A DNA stretch of 64,000 nucleotides from assembly GCA_029876055.1 (NCBI GenBank), contig CM056875.1:8333001-8397000 (forward strand), written 5' to 3'. The translations under genes and the position numbers were made by a program. Origin of the DNA: Madurella fahalii (Eukaryota; Ascomycota; Sordariomycetes; Sordariales). Each line of letters starts with the position of its first letter. The first letter of the stretch is position 1. The notes below the pieces were generated by a model that worked only from the letters and a program-made list of their open reading frames with translations, was not told where the DNA came from and did not search any database. Shown here piece by piece: positions 23,601-35,500 of the stretch.

Positions 23601-26590
23601 AATTTGAGAAGCATCACGGCCAAGTAGAATACATGGCGCCATCAGATTGAACCGCCACGTTTGAACGTCTACCGACGGCAAGACGACGAAGGCGACGAAG
23701 GCGACGACGACTGACGACAACGATAATAGCAACAACAATAGCACAGCATTCAGGCTACGGTACATACAGGCCATATCGACATGCCGCTCTTCATGTGAAC
23801 CGTTCTGACCATTGCGTGGCGGTTCATACCGTGTAACCTTGGCTGGTGACAAAATTAGCCGCACGCCAACGGCGCCGTTTTCAATCTAATTGGCGTTAGC
23901 AGTCGCTCAAGCCCACCATTTGCTTGATGACATCTGAAGAACCACCGGAACTGGATCTCTTAGCACATCGGATGTGTGCGCGCGATGCTACGCTAGTAAA
24001 TCCCGGCACCACACGCTACACATACCCTCTCCTTATTTTAGCTGCCTTAGCCAGGCCCGCCAGCCTGGTTCTCCGAATAAACCGGCAGAAATATCGGACA
24101 CGCAGCAAGCTTGCAGCGGGCATTTGTGGAAGACAGAGACTTTCCCGATGCGTTCCTCAACTTTGGAATTTTCGACCGCCTTCTGACGACCCGTGCGGCT
24201 CCCCGAGAGCGCGCCCCGTTCTCGGGCCTTGGGGCTTCCCGAGAGACGTTTCACGCTCGATCCCAGAGTCTCAGCTGGTCGATCCCTCCGCATGTGCCGC
24301 GCCTCATCACCTCCCCCAACCACCCCCTACCCTCCCCTTCTTTCCTCTCCTCTGGAGGATTAGACGGGCTGCAAGAGCGGCCCATTCCCTTTGTGTGGAT
24401 GTGTGTCTGTTGTGTTGTGTGTGTAACCCCGGTATTTACTCTGGCCTGGACTGCACAGGGATGAGCTCCCTACCTTTACGAAGATCGCGTCTGGGAGTTA
24501 GTTTAGACGAGCGCTTGACGCCATCTTTGCGTTACGATGTTCTCTCGGTAGAAGTCATCGGTGTATTAGGGGGACCAGGGTCTCAGGAATCTTAAGGCGG
24601 GCATCAGCCACTCATGTGTACAAACACGTCAAACTAACTTTCTGGTGTATACGTACCTACGGTAATAGCAGGCATTGGGTGCGGCCTGAGGGCGCACGGT
24701 GGTCGGATTGCAGGGATCTCTTTCCTAACTTCATGTGGGGGTGCTCACAACGTCGACCATCCGCTAACCCCTGTTCAATGCAAGGAGAATGCGAGGCAGT
24801 CGCACCACGCCGCAGTGGAAACTCAACGTCCAACAAGCCTGCCATCATCTCTGTGCGGCGATCTGGCTCCTGCCCGTTCCTGAGACCTTCTGCCTTCACA
24901 CCCGCCCCGGATTCATAATCCATGGCTCCTGGTTCACCCTGGTTGGGCAGCCGACAACTGCCCCCCCATCCCCCAGGGACCTTGGCATAGATGGATGTCT
25001 TGCAAGGGAGCCCCCGGCTTTCACAGCCTGGGTATCCCGTTCCTCTCAACCTTCTGATTGAGCCCAAACGTACACTGTTCTCAGACTGTGTCGTCGATTC
25101 ATGCATCAGAGTATGTCCCGGTACCTAGGCCGTCCTGACTCTGATTCCATCATTCTTCTTCGTCCCGGGCTCTTCCAGTCATCCTATCTTCGTTCCTTCT
25201 CTCTTCGCTCGAGCTGAGTTGCGTCCACGTCTTCTCCTTTTCCCAGAGCAAAAGCTTGGAGATTAAAGCCAGCCCATTTTCTGTCCTTATACAGCCACAG
25301 CTAACGAGCAGCTAACGAGTAGGCGACGTGGGTCTTGGGGCATCTGGTCATAACACTCGGAACCGGCACCTCGGGCAGATCGACTCGGCCGAACTCTCTT
25401 CACGCCATCTATCCAAGTTCGACAAGGACCACCGACTGGCCGTCGATATTTTTTTTTTTTATAAAGAAAAAAATACTTCCGGTCCAGTACTAGCTGGCGG
25501 GCGACCCGCGAGACTTCGGGTTGTTTCCTTGGGTTTCATACCGGTTACAAAAGTACTGGCAGGGTTACCACAGCCAGATGTTTCTCCCCCCTTGGCGAGC
25601 CAAGCGAGTTACTTTACTGTTCCGGTTGCTGGATCACAGTCGCTTCGGGTGCCATCGAGCCGGCCGTGGGACCGTCAGTGCGAGTCTCAAACGTCGATCC
25701 CGTCCGTAGACTCGGCTATTCGACCCTGGCTGGGCCTCTTCCAGGTCAGTGGGTGGGCCCATATAAGTTGGAGGATCTCCCGTTACCTTGTCTTGCGGGG
25801 ACTCGCTTAGGAACAGCTGCCCCCGGCTCTCTGCTTCACCATACGGGTGTGCTCTGACGAGCACTCTCTGCCGACGACTTGTACGACATTGCAACGATAC
25901 CGGCGTTGGAGTGCTCGAAAACGGAGGATCGATTGCTTTGTCGGGTGCTTCTGGGTTTCGAACTTGAACGCCGAGCGAGAGGCTGTCGGGACGAGGAAGG
26001 AGAAGTTGGATCAGCGACAGTCGCTCTAGTGACTCCTCTGCCGGGCCGGGTATATGTGGAGGCGGACGTGGTCGACTCAAGGGAGGCCTTGCGACTCGAA
26101 CTTTGAAAAGCGGAGGTCCTGAAGCGAATTAGGAAAACATCTGCGGCTATTGAAAGGACAGATACCGACTTGGGGATAGTCAAAACAGCGGTGCTGTTTG
26201 TCAACAATAAAGTCGCGATTGCGAGCGGGGACGCCGAACTGCTGTGCTGTTATTCTCTGGGAAAGGCCAGACAGTCTTGTGTTGCCAGAAGGGAACCGGC
26301 CACTCCACAGGATATCGGGCGGCAGCGATAGTAACGGCCACGGTTGTTCCGTGGGCCGTTTCTTTGAAGAGATTGTTTCAGCTACGCCACTTCCAAGTTC
26401 GACGTGGTCCCTCGTGGCCTTGCTGGGATTGGACGAGGACGAAGGTCATCTACGCCTGAGCCTTCGTCTGGACCTCAAAGGAGGGGAAATTGACCCTCAG
26501 GCACATCGGTCAAACGCCTGAGGATCCGGTCTTGCGTCACCAGCGCAATCGGCTGGGGCCCTGGCGGGCTGGCGGGTTCACTCAGTCACA
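17629..26590. other. Nine-kilobase gene-poor tract
   Basis: Nearly 9 kb in which every ORF is short, overlaps others in several frames and shows no domain I recognise. Local features: CAAACCACAAACCGCAAACC-type direct repeats near 19914-19941, a CCGGTCCCGG inverted/direct motif near 20048-20070, a GACGAAGGC triplet-like repeat near 23685-23745, and an A/T homopolymer at 25448-25472. Base composition looks mixed and not strongly AT-biased. It may include a long promoter and 5' leader for the Orp1-like gene at 26591. I looked for tRNA arms, transposase or reverse transcriptase motifs and spliced exon chains and saw none that hold up. Confidence 0.5.
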
Positions 26591-29500
26591 ATGAACGTCA
26601 CATCACTCTTGAACGCCTCCTCGGCGGGGGCGGGGTTGAAGCGAAGGGACTCAGTTGCCAGCTCAACGCCTTCTGCTACCGGCGATACGACGGCCTCTTC
26701 GACGGCGGTACCCACGCCGTCGCCTGAAAGAACGCCGGCGAGGAGAGGCAGTGGGTCCCGGTCACCTGTCAGGAACCGTAGGCCCTGGGATGCCAACGGT
26801 TATTCTCTCCCTTTCACAATAGAGACGAAATCCATCCCAAGTCCTGGAACGGCGGGCCCCACCTTTGGCAGTGAATCACCGACTGATAGCCACCCGGTCA
26901 GCCCGAACTCGCCGGGCCATAAATACTCGAATTCTCGCAGCTCCCTCTCTTCCTCATACACTTCCTCCTCAACAAATTCTGGATCGCACTCGCGAATCTC
27001 CTCCCTTTCCACCGTCAGCGAATTTCAGCCGCTGACCAACTTGATTCCTACCGAATTTTCCCTCGACACCAACACCACCAACACGAACAACTACTACAAC
27101 TACAACTACAAGGCCGAGAACAGCGACCACAAGATGGCCCGCGACAAAGTCGGCCCCGCCGCGCCCATCAAGCCCGATCCGGCCGACGGAGAGCCTTCGC
27201 CTCGGGCGGGCTCCCGCCGCCTGGATCGCTCCAGCCGCTCCGAAAACGAGCAAGCGGCAACCTACGAGCCGTCGGCAGCGACCATTGCCCCTGGCCGGCC
27301 CGTCGCCATCGATCTCGAGGCCGATGAGCGTCCCGAGTCGCCCACGGACGCGGTCATAATTCGACGTGGGCAGGGTGGCCGATCAGGCACTGCAAGGTCA
27401 GTCTGGCAGATTGTTTTTTTCTTCACCTCTTTTCTTCTCCCCCCCTCCCCCTCCCCTGTCTTGATCGAGTGCATTGCCCCTGGCTGCCACGACAGCAAGA
27501 TCTCAACCATCACCATATCTTGAACGTTCAGATCGCGCGCGATCTGAATTCCCCACAAGTTCGGGGAACTTTACCGATCTCTGCAGCTGCGGGTCTTCGC
27601 ACCTTCCCCGGATCAGATCGATTTCAGAAAGCTTAGCATGCGCCAAGTAACCTGTGGTCTGTGCGTCCCGCGGGGCTCCAAACGCGACGCGGTCCACTTT
27701 TCACCAGGGGACGCGGATGCCATGATCCGGATCGACAACGGTCAAAGTTGGCAGTTGGCAGTTGTCAGTTGCCGGTTACCGGTTGCCGAGCCCGTCCCTC
27801 GCAATGAGGCACCACCAGCCCTTTGATTGCCAACCGGCTGCGCACAACAGCAAACAACTGTTGTTCACGCCTTTACCCACTTCTTCATCAACCCTACCTT
27901 TTTGACTCCCATCCTCCCAGCCTAGCGCTCTCCCTTGCCCTCCCCTTTCGTACTACCCTTCCACACCACACTCCCACGCACCGATTCACGTCTTAAGGAT
28001 ATTCTCGTCCCGGATGGGGGTGTTAATCTGTGCACTAATGAGACGAGCAGCCCTGTTGATCTGACGTCGTCCCGTGACAATTCGCCCTCGAGCGTTCATC
28101 GGCGAGCCATCTCGGCTCCGGATCTCTCCAAGAATGCGGGCGCCACTCCGTCCGCCTCGGCAACCCAGGTCCCGGCCCCGGCCCCGGCCCCGGCCCGCGC
28201 CCCAGCTCCAGCGGCTCCTGGTATTCCCGCACATACCGCAACCGACCCCGGAGTCGCCTATCGCTACTATCTCGATCCGTCCCTCATCGCCAGTGCCGTC
28301 CCCCGCCTGTTCGCCACGGCTGACGAGCTGATGCGAGAAATTGACTTTATGGCGCCAAAGGTTTGCAAGTACATGGACCGCTGCACCCTGACTCGGGAAG
28401 GTGAGGAAGTCAACTGGCGTAAGGCCATGTCCCACCTCTTTGGGCGCAACAAGAACTGCACGCGCAGCATTCCCGACAATGTTTGGATCTGTCTCTGTCG
28501 CAAACACTACCAGCGTGCTCGCTACCGCAACAATGCCGAGTACAACAAGCGCCTCTGCGGCTTGGTTGAATGCCAGATCCTCCGTCTCGAGGCATGGAGC
28601 AACGAGAATAGGCGCACCGGACAGACTGAGGACGGCATCGTGGTAGATTGGACCCTCGCCGTCCGGAAGCGTGAGCAGAAGCGCTTGGACGAGAAGTCGT
28701 CTAGGAAGCGTCCGCGAGGCGAGGACCACGACGACGACGACGAGGACCTGCCCATCCTCAGCAGCAATGCCGTCCCCGTGCCTCAGTGGCTCCTCGAGCT
28801 GTGCCGCAGCGGCTACACCACTTACGAGGTTCAGCAGATTGTCGCCCGGATCGGCCAGGAGATGCAAGGGAAGAACCCGCGCCTCACCCAGGTCCCGGAC
28901 ATTGAGATCCTGCCCAACATCACTGGTGAGAACGCAAAGCCAAAGAACAAGCCAAAGACCAAATCCAGGTCGGCGGCCAGCCACCGTCGCGCCCAGTCGC
29001 TCGGCAATGCCCTTCATGGCCAGGTCCGCGAGCATTTCGCCCTCGACAGCCCCAACCAGGGGTTCCTGGGGCTCCCTGCTCGCCGGGTGAGCCAGCCTAC
29101 GACCTTCTACCCGCGTGACGACGGATATCGCCGTAGTGAAGGTGGCGACCGCACCGTTAAGCGGGCCCGCTTTGGCGGCTTTGGGGGCGCTCACACCGAC
29201 CGCGACATCGAGCCCCGCTTCCCGCCTCGCACGACTGACCGCACGTTCCCCGATGTCCGTCCCATGCACGCCATGGCTCGGAACAACGACGAGCGTGCCG
29301 GCCCCTCAACCACGTCATACGATTACAGCGCCCCCACCGGGCCCCTGCCCATCCCTCGTCCGAGCTACAACCCCGAGGCCACGCGCAACAGCTACGACGA
29401 ATACCGTGCCCGTGGCCCCCACCAACGCGCGTTCTCCGACGCGGGCAGCTTCCCGTGGTCGACCATGCCGTTTGCCCCGTCCGCCTCGGCAGGCTACGCC

Positions 29501-30010
29501 GAGCAGACCAACGGATACGCTCCTTATTACCCCGGCGCTAATCCCGGCGGCTACAACACCGCAACTGCCCCACCTTATAACGGCCGTGACTATCGCCACG
29601 ACAGCACCGCCTACCACACCACTGCTGGCAGTACCCAGAGCAACCCCAGCAGTTACTACCCCCCACAGAGCTACGGCAGCCAGTCTTATTACCAACAGCC
29701 GACTCACGGCGGTCCTCCTCCCGCTGGCGCTGCTAAGCACATGCGCCATCAGAGCACCCCTGTCGGACCGTCCCGGTCGATGCAGATGATGGGCTCGGGT
29801 CCTGGTTCGGATTTGTTTGGGACGACATCAGCTGCTGCTGCCGTCCCTGCCACTCCCGTCAGCAGCTACAGCCAGACCTTGTACAGCCAGATGGGTAGTG
29901 GTCGTCAGTTGTACGGCGGAATGCAGCCGCCTCCTGCTACTGAAGGCGTGAACGGTCCTCCCGCACCGGCGGCCCCGGGTGATGAGTACGAGGGTTATCC
30001 GGCTCGTTAA
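26591..30010 (+). CDS. Orp1-like fungal protein (regulatory, function unknown)
   Basis: Modelled as two exons, 26591-27396 and 28051-30010, giving about 921 residues; the 654-nt intron has a GTCAGT donor, CTAAT branch and CAG acceptor, and the phase fits (GTA then SPVDLTSS). The N-terminal 340 residues are Ser/Thr/Pro-rich, starting MNVTSLLN, a motif seen at the start of several fungal transcription regulators. The conserved core, about residues 375-470, contains KVCKYMDRC, WRKAMSHLFGRNKNCT and WICLCRKHYQRARYRN, a Cys/His-bearing region that could bind a metal. The rest is low complexity: a Pro-Ala repeat, an acidic DHDDDDED stretch, then Tyr/Gly/Pro/Ser-rich sequence to the end. I recall this core from proteins annotated Orp1 in sordariomycetes; no reaction is known to me. 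The second exon alone can also read from upstream of 28051, so a shorter isoform is possible. Confidence 0.72.
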
Positions 30011-32070
30011 GAGCCGCCCCTTGGTCGGGGGTTTTCTGCCCCTGACAATCTCCTTCCCGGTGAGGGGATAGGGAGATATTACCGTCCCAACCACGTCTGC
30101 TTGGGGTCCTTTCTATTTTTGCCCGCTTTTGCATCTGCCCTATCAATGAAAAAAGACGGCGGGCAACACAGCGACATCGATTCATCGACCGGCCGCTCAT
30201 TCTTACTTCTGCACGTTGAGCATTCAGCGGATGCAAGCGAGATCGCCGACCAACCGACACACCTACAACACCCTTTTCCTTGCTTGCGCCTTCCCGCTGG
30301 CCTTGGGTTGCGGACTCCAAGTCCTGATCTTTTTGCCAGCCATCATCGGCATCAGCGTCACTTACCTATCACCAGGCCACGATCATGGATCACACCGCAC
30401 AAAAACTCCCTCCTTTCTTTCCCCTCGTTTTGATCCAGCGTGATGATTTATCACGATGATGCCGAAAACCATTGAGCAAAACTACGAAGGAGCTCGAACA
30501 TTTCTCCCGAAAGTCCATCGATCCCGGGGGGGTAGATTAGTAGACGTTTGCATCCCGTAATCACTTTCTCTTCAAACCTAACTCCCTAAAATCTCCAACT
30601 CTCTCTTTCTCTTTCAGCGCAACACACCACACAGGACACATTCATGCATGACATTTGACATCACAAGAGCACCAAGATGAAGAAAAGCGGAATGGCATTG
30701 CATATGCCTTTTCCTTTTTCTGTTTTTCGCGTCTTAATGAGTTTGCGGCGTATCAGGCAGTTTCGTTAATAGGAGATCATGATCATCATTCAATGGTGAT
30801 GACGGGGAAAGAGGAAGATTCGGCGGCGTCAATTCCTTTTCTCTCAGCAATTTTTTCATTCCTTTCTCCTTCTTTTTTTCACTTTCCCTTGTCTGGGGGG
30901 TTTTGGAGGGAAGAAAACAAAACGGTGGACTGGACTGAACCTAACCGAAGTGAACCAGATTGGGTTGGAGGGAAGATCTGGTTATCGGATGGTTAAGATT
31001 GCACCGGTGGCAAGCGGCAATGGTTCTTCCAGATCTTCCCACACCCTCTTCCCCGTTCCTCCCCTCAAATCATCTGGCCATGCCAGCCACGGGTCACAAA
31101 AGTCGCGGCAACAAGTCCCAATCATACGTGGAGCGGCGCAGAGCCCGATACGGCGTGGGAATGGTAATAGGTGGTGGCATTGGGCTTGCACGCACGGCGT
31201 GGGATAGGCTGGGCTGGACTGGACGGGGCTCGAGACTAGGTGGCCGGTCGATGGGCGTCTTCTGCTTTCCCCTCCTCTTCTCTTCTTCTTCTTCTACTTC
31301 GTTGTATTATATGGTTCTGTAACGTTTTCTCGTTCTCTTCTTTCTAACCCCTTAGACTTCCTATTTGGGTTGCTTGGCGGCGGTCGTTGCGTTCTGGGGT
31401 TTGGGTTCCGGGGCACTATTCTCTTTCCGTGGCAGATATGCACCAAGGGCAAGGTTGAGGTTGAGGTTAAAGTTTAAGGAAACGAGCGTTGGCATTTTTC
31501 TCTCTCGGGTTGCGTGCTGTTTTGCTGGTCTTCGTTTTTGGGCTTGCCTCATGTGGATTGCTCTGTCTCTTTCTTCTTGCCTTTGTCGTGCATGCTTAGG
31601 TAAGTGATTTACATGATGTGCGATGCCAGTGTTTCTGCGAGCGTTGTGGTTCTTGTTTCATTCCGGTCAGAATGGATCTGTCATGTGGGCCATGGTCAGG
31701 CGTTTTGCTCTTTTACAAAGATCAACATGTTACTCATTGCCGACCTGCGTGGCGTTGGGGATTGGGGAACTGATACATGGTTTGACTATTTACCTACGGT
31801 AACCTTTCCCGGTGAACAAACATCGGGCGGCCAGGCATCGCAAAAAATTGAAAGGCCACTTGTACATTTGCGATCTATTCTTTCGATTCCAAGACAATAA
31901 CAAGTCAAAAATTCACGGTCGAAGTGTCTTGTCACACTCTATTTCCCTACATCGTGACCGCGTCTTACAACGCGCCTTCCTTTTCCACCCTTCAACCTGC
32001 AAACCACCATATATGTGTCTGTTTATGGACCAAAATGAGAGCTCCTTAGAGCAAAATTGCCGCTTAATAT

Positions 32071-32096
32071 CCCCCCCCCCCCCTCCCTCCCTCCCC
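32071..32096. repeat. Poly-C / CCCT tract
   Basis: A run of 13 C followed by CCCT units within the gene-free region. It has no associated gene. Confidence 0.85.
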
Positions 32097-34126
32097 TGAG
32101 AAGCGACGAGAGCTTAATTAAACAAGATCGGGCTTCTATCATTACCGCTTGAATAGCTGGGGTTCTACATCGTGTATCAGCTTATAAGTCGACGGACCCA
32201 TCCTACCGGAAACCTCACATATCAGACGGTGTGCGAGACTCTCACCAAAAATCACGCGCTATCTATTACCTTCTTTTTACCCGGACTAATATACTGGAAA
32301 CCACTGGACTACCGCTGTTTCTGCTACTTTCCGACCTGCTCTCTTCATCTGGGACATTTTCAGGGTTGTTCCTAAAGGACGTCGAGGGGTTAGTCTTGAC
32401 GAACAGCCTCTGCCGTGACAGGAGACTGATCAGAAGCTGAATTCCCATGAGAGCTCCTCTCAATATTCTGATGTGCTCAAATTTGTGATGTCATTCATCA
32501 TCACTCGGTCAGTCCTCAGGCACTGCGTGCGTGTCAGATGACATAATGGTAGGGCTATAGCGCAAATAGTTACTTATATCTGGGTTCTAAAGAAGATCGT
32601 AGATCGGCCCAGCTTGTTGCAACCTGAACCCTCCGGGATCAAGGCTAGCGACAGACGACCTAGCGGCATCCGGAGCTCAGGTCTACACGTACACTTATCC
32701 ATCCTTGCATGCGCTTCCCATCTGGTCCTTGCTTTCTTCGGATGTCAGCTCCAGGCTTGAGCTTTGAGCTTGACCCATCCCCGGCCTTGAGACGACGGTC
32801 CGGGCGCGCACTGTGTGATGGAGCGAGGGCCTGTGCTTGGTCATTGTGCCCCATCCTGATGTAATGATCGGACGGTAATGGCCTCCGCTCCAGCTGGAGA
32901 TGAGCGGCTGGGGCGGCCGTCCGGGCGAGGCACGCTAGCTGAGGTGGTTTTTGCTCTATACGGAGAAACAGAATGCGTGCGGTCGGCTTCAGACTTTTGG
33001 GAGCTATGGAAAGACGGGATCGTCTTATGGAATGCACGCTTCTTGCCTTTCCCCTCGCGGTGAAGCACGAATCATTGGCTTAGAACTGTACTAACTGCTG
33101 AAAACAGAAGTTGTTGTGAGAGACGCAGACGCAGAAACTTCGGTGCACTGGGGGTGGTTGGGCAAGTCTCGGAGGCGAAACTCCTGCAATTACTCCACCC
33201 AGAGTCCTCCATGACTCGCATGCCCGGCTTCAACTAACAACCATCAGGTCGACAGCCCAAAGGTGATCATGCCTACTGGCGGGGTACCATACAAAACTCG
33301 CCACTTCGGATCATGATCCCGCGTAGTGTGCGGACCCGAAAGAGCCTTGAGCTGCAGGCGGATGGGATGATCCTGAAGTTGCCTGTGGATCCGAGTCTAC
33401 CCGGGCAGTAGGGCTGATCCATAGTAGCGACATATAGGCAAGAGATTAATCCGGAGGGAGCTCAGAGAGCTGGCAAATGAAAACAAGAGCTTGCGTCCGA
33501 GGAATGCGGCCTTATGCCACCTTGGAATCCATCAAGACCTGGGTAGGCTACTGGTATGTACATGCTAGTAGACTTGATGTGAGAAATGGTAATGGTCATA
33601 TTATGTAAAGCTATTAATCTACCTATGCTATTGACCGACTCGACAAAAAAAATATTATGATAGAAGATCGAGGAGAATCAGGTTCTCATCAATACGTCAT
33701 GCAGGTATTCGTGGTATATCATGTCTCAAATCTCCCCGGGGGGGGATTGCGATTGCTGAGGCGCCATTGGCCCACAGCGGCTTGTAGTAGAGCGGTTATG
33801 GGGCTCTGGCTTCGGTTCACGCAGCGTAGCATCAGAGCACCCATGGGGGAGTAGTGGTACTTCACTTTATACTTAGCATGATATGAAGCTCCCAACCCTT
33901 TTCTTTCTTTCAGTTTTCTTTTATTACGCGTACAGAGAACTTGCCAGAGGCTATAGGAAGTACACTCGTTGAACTGAAATTTAAGAATCTATCTCCTACA
34001 GCTGGAAAAGAAGAGACAGATTGAATACAAAGGAACGCAGCTGACAGAACTCACGTAATGATGTCCTAGGAACCGCATTGTGGTAGGGGAGCTTGCCAAG
34101 TCAGGATCTTATTCTCTTCTCTCTCT

Positions 34127-34168
34127 GTTTGTTTTGTCTTGTTTTGTTTTGTTTTCTTTTCTTTTTCT
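34127..34168. repeat. TTTTG-type microsatellite
   Basis: Imperfect GTTTT units grading into a CTTTT-rich pyrimidine run, in non-coding sequence. Confidence 0.8.
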
Positions 34169-34439
34169 CTTCCTTTATTGGTTTAAAATTTGTTTTCCTC
34201 CCCTTCTCTACAGTTAGCTATCTATTAGGGGTAAACTTCTAGTACTTGCCCGCTCAGATTCGCTTGTACTAGTAAGTTCACAGAAAGCGGCACTCCATTA
34301 CTCGCCATTGCTCAGATAAACATAAACGATAACGGGGCACGGTACAAGAACATTCTATAGCATATACTGACTACACAAGAGCCGTGGGAGATCATTGCGG
34401 TCCAAACCGTGGGACAAGCTCCCTAGAAGAGGAGCCCGT

Positions 34440-35500
34440 AGAGGGACTACGAGCTCTGGTATCTGTTGACAAAGAACTTAGGGGAAGTGGATAAACCCAC
34501 GTCAAGACGTCCCCGGCCGCAAGAAGCCATCGGCGAAAGGCGCCGGCAGCGGAGATGTACATAGCAAAAGAAAAAGAAGTCGCGGCCGATGCTTAGCCCC
34601 GTCGCATTTCTACAATAAGAGGCCGTTCTAATCAAAGATAGGGAACTTGAAGTGCGGCAGCCTTACGGTTTCGACAACATGAAAGCTACCCTTTCCATCA
34701 ACACCTCTCGGGAAAAGATCCGCATCCACAACGTCTACAACAGGTATCAGAAACTGGCATTGAGCGCCTAGCCCGTCATTGTATTTGAGACGGCGACATT
34801 CTCCTACGCAGCTTCAAACCTACATCACCGCTCTAGAGCACGCCAGGCGTTCACCAGCACCTTCGGAGGGAACAACTAGCTGGTCGCTCGGTAGAACGCA
34901 GTATACAATGCCTCAACGCGCTGGGGTACTATTGCATACTCTCAATCGGAAAAGACAGGAAGCTACTCATCCACGATTAATCTCACGTTCTGCCGACACC
35001 CGGATTCCACCTCCTGTTGGGCGCTAGAAGGTACAGGATGTCAAGGGTTTCGAGTGGGACCGCCGTGTCGTCCAGACCCGCTTGGCAGCGGACGTCGAGC
35101 GGAAATATACCCAGTATCATCTCTGTAGATAGGCCAACAAGGAGACGTGAACAATGAGGCCGCAACCGCTCTTACCCCGCTAGGCTTCCCGCCCCTAGAG
35201 ACCGAGACTGTTATTGACGATTATACCAAACGGCCCACCATCTACAAGCTGACAAAATTAGCGCGGAGGTGCTTTGTAGACCAGGCCTGTTTTTGTAGCG
35301 CGTCCATTACAGCCATTTCAAGAGTCGGGCGGTTAATACCTTCCGTGACAGAGTCGACAACATTCCTAGCATCCTCTGGAAGGCAAGCACGACTAAAGTA
35401 TATACAGGTCCAAGCCGAGGGATGTAGCTCATATGCCGAACCTCGAAGGTTAGCAGTAAGCGCCAAACTAACCAAGGAGAAGGCGCACATAGTCACGATG
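34440..35500 (+). mobile_element. Possible degraded non-LTR (LINE/Tad-like) retrotransposon fragment
   Basis: At 34678-34770 the plus strand reads a short frame containing KIRIHNVYN, which resembles the conserved IHNVYNP block near the middle of the AP-endonuclease domain of fungal LINEs. Upstream, near 34460, SVDKELRGSG...THVKTSP resembles the preceding endonuclease strand but with a stop inside. Downstream frames at about 35147-35500 include a FPPLETETV motif that is reminiscent of the linker before reverse transcriptase. No intact reverse transcriptase or catalytic YADD was found. All frames are broken by stops, so any element is dead. The call rests on short motifs and is tentative. Confidence 0.35.

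Larger units (their letters stand above)
30011..34400. other. Gene-free region with low-complexity tracts
   Basis: About 4.4 kb downstream of the Orp1-like gene. ORFs are short and unconvincing. The first 500 bp probably hold the 3' UTR. Later parts carry pyrimidine runs, a poly-C tract at 32071-32096, TTC repeats near 31279-31297 and a TTTTG repeat near 34127. No RNA gene or exon chain recognised. Confidence 0.5.

Noticed and set aside
27986..29269. 427-residue antisense ORF opposite the Orp1-like gene
   Set aside because: It is a shadow produced by GC-rich codon bias of the sense exon; no domain and no splice or start context.
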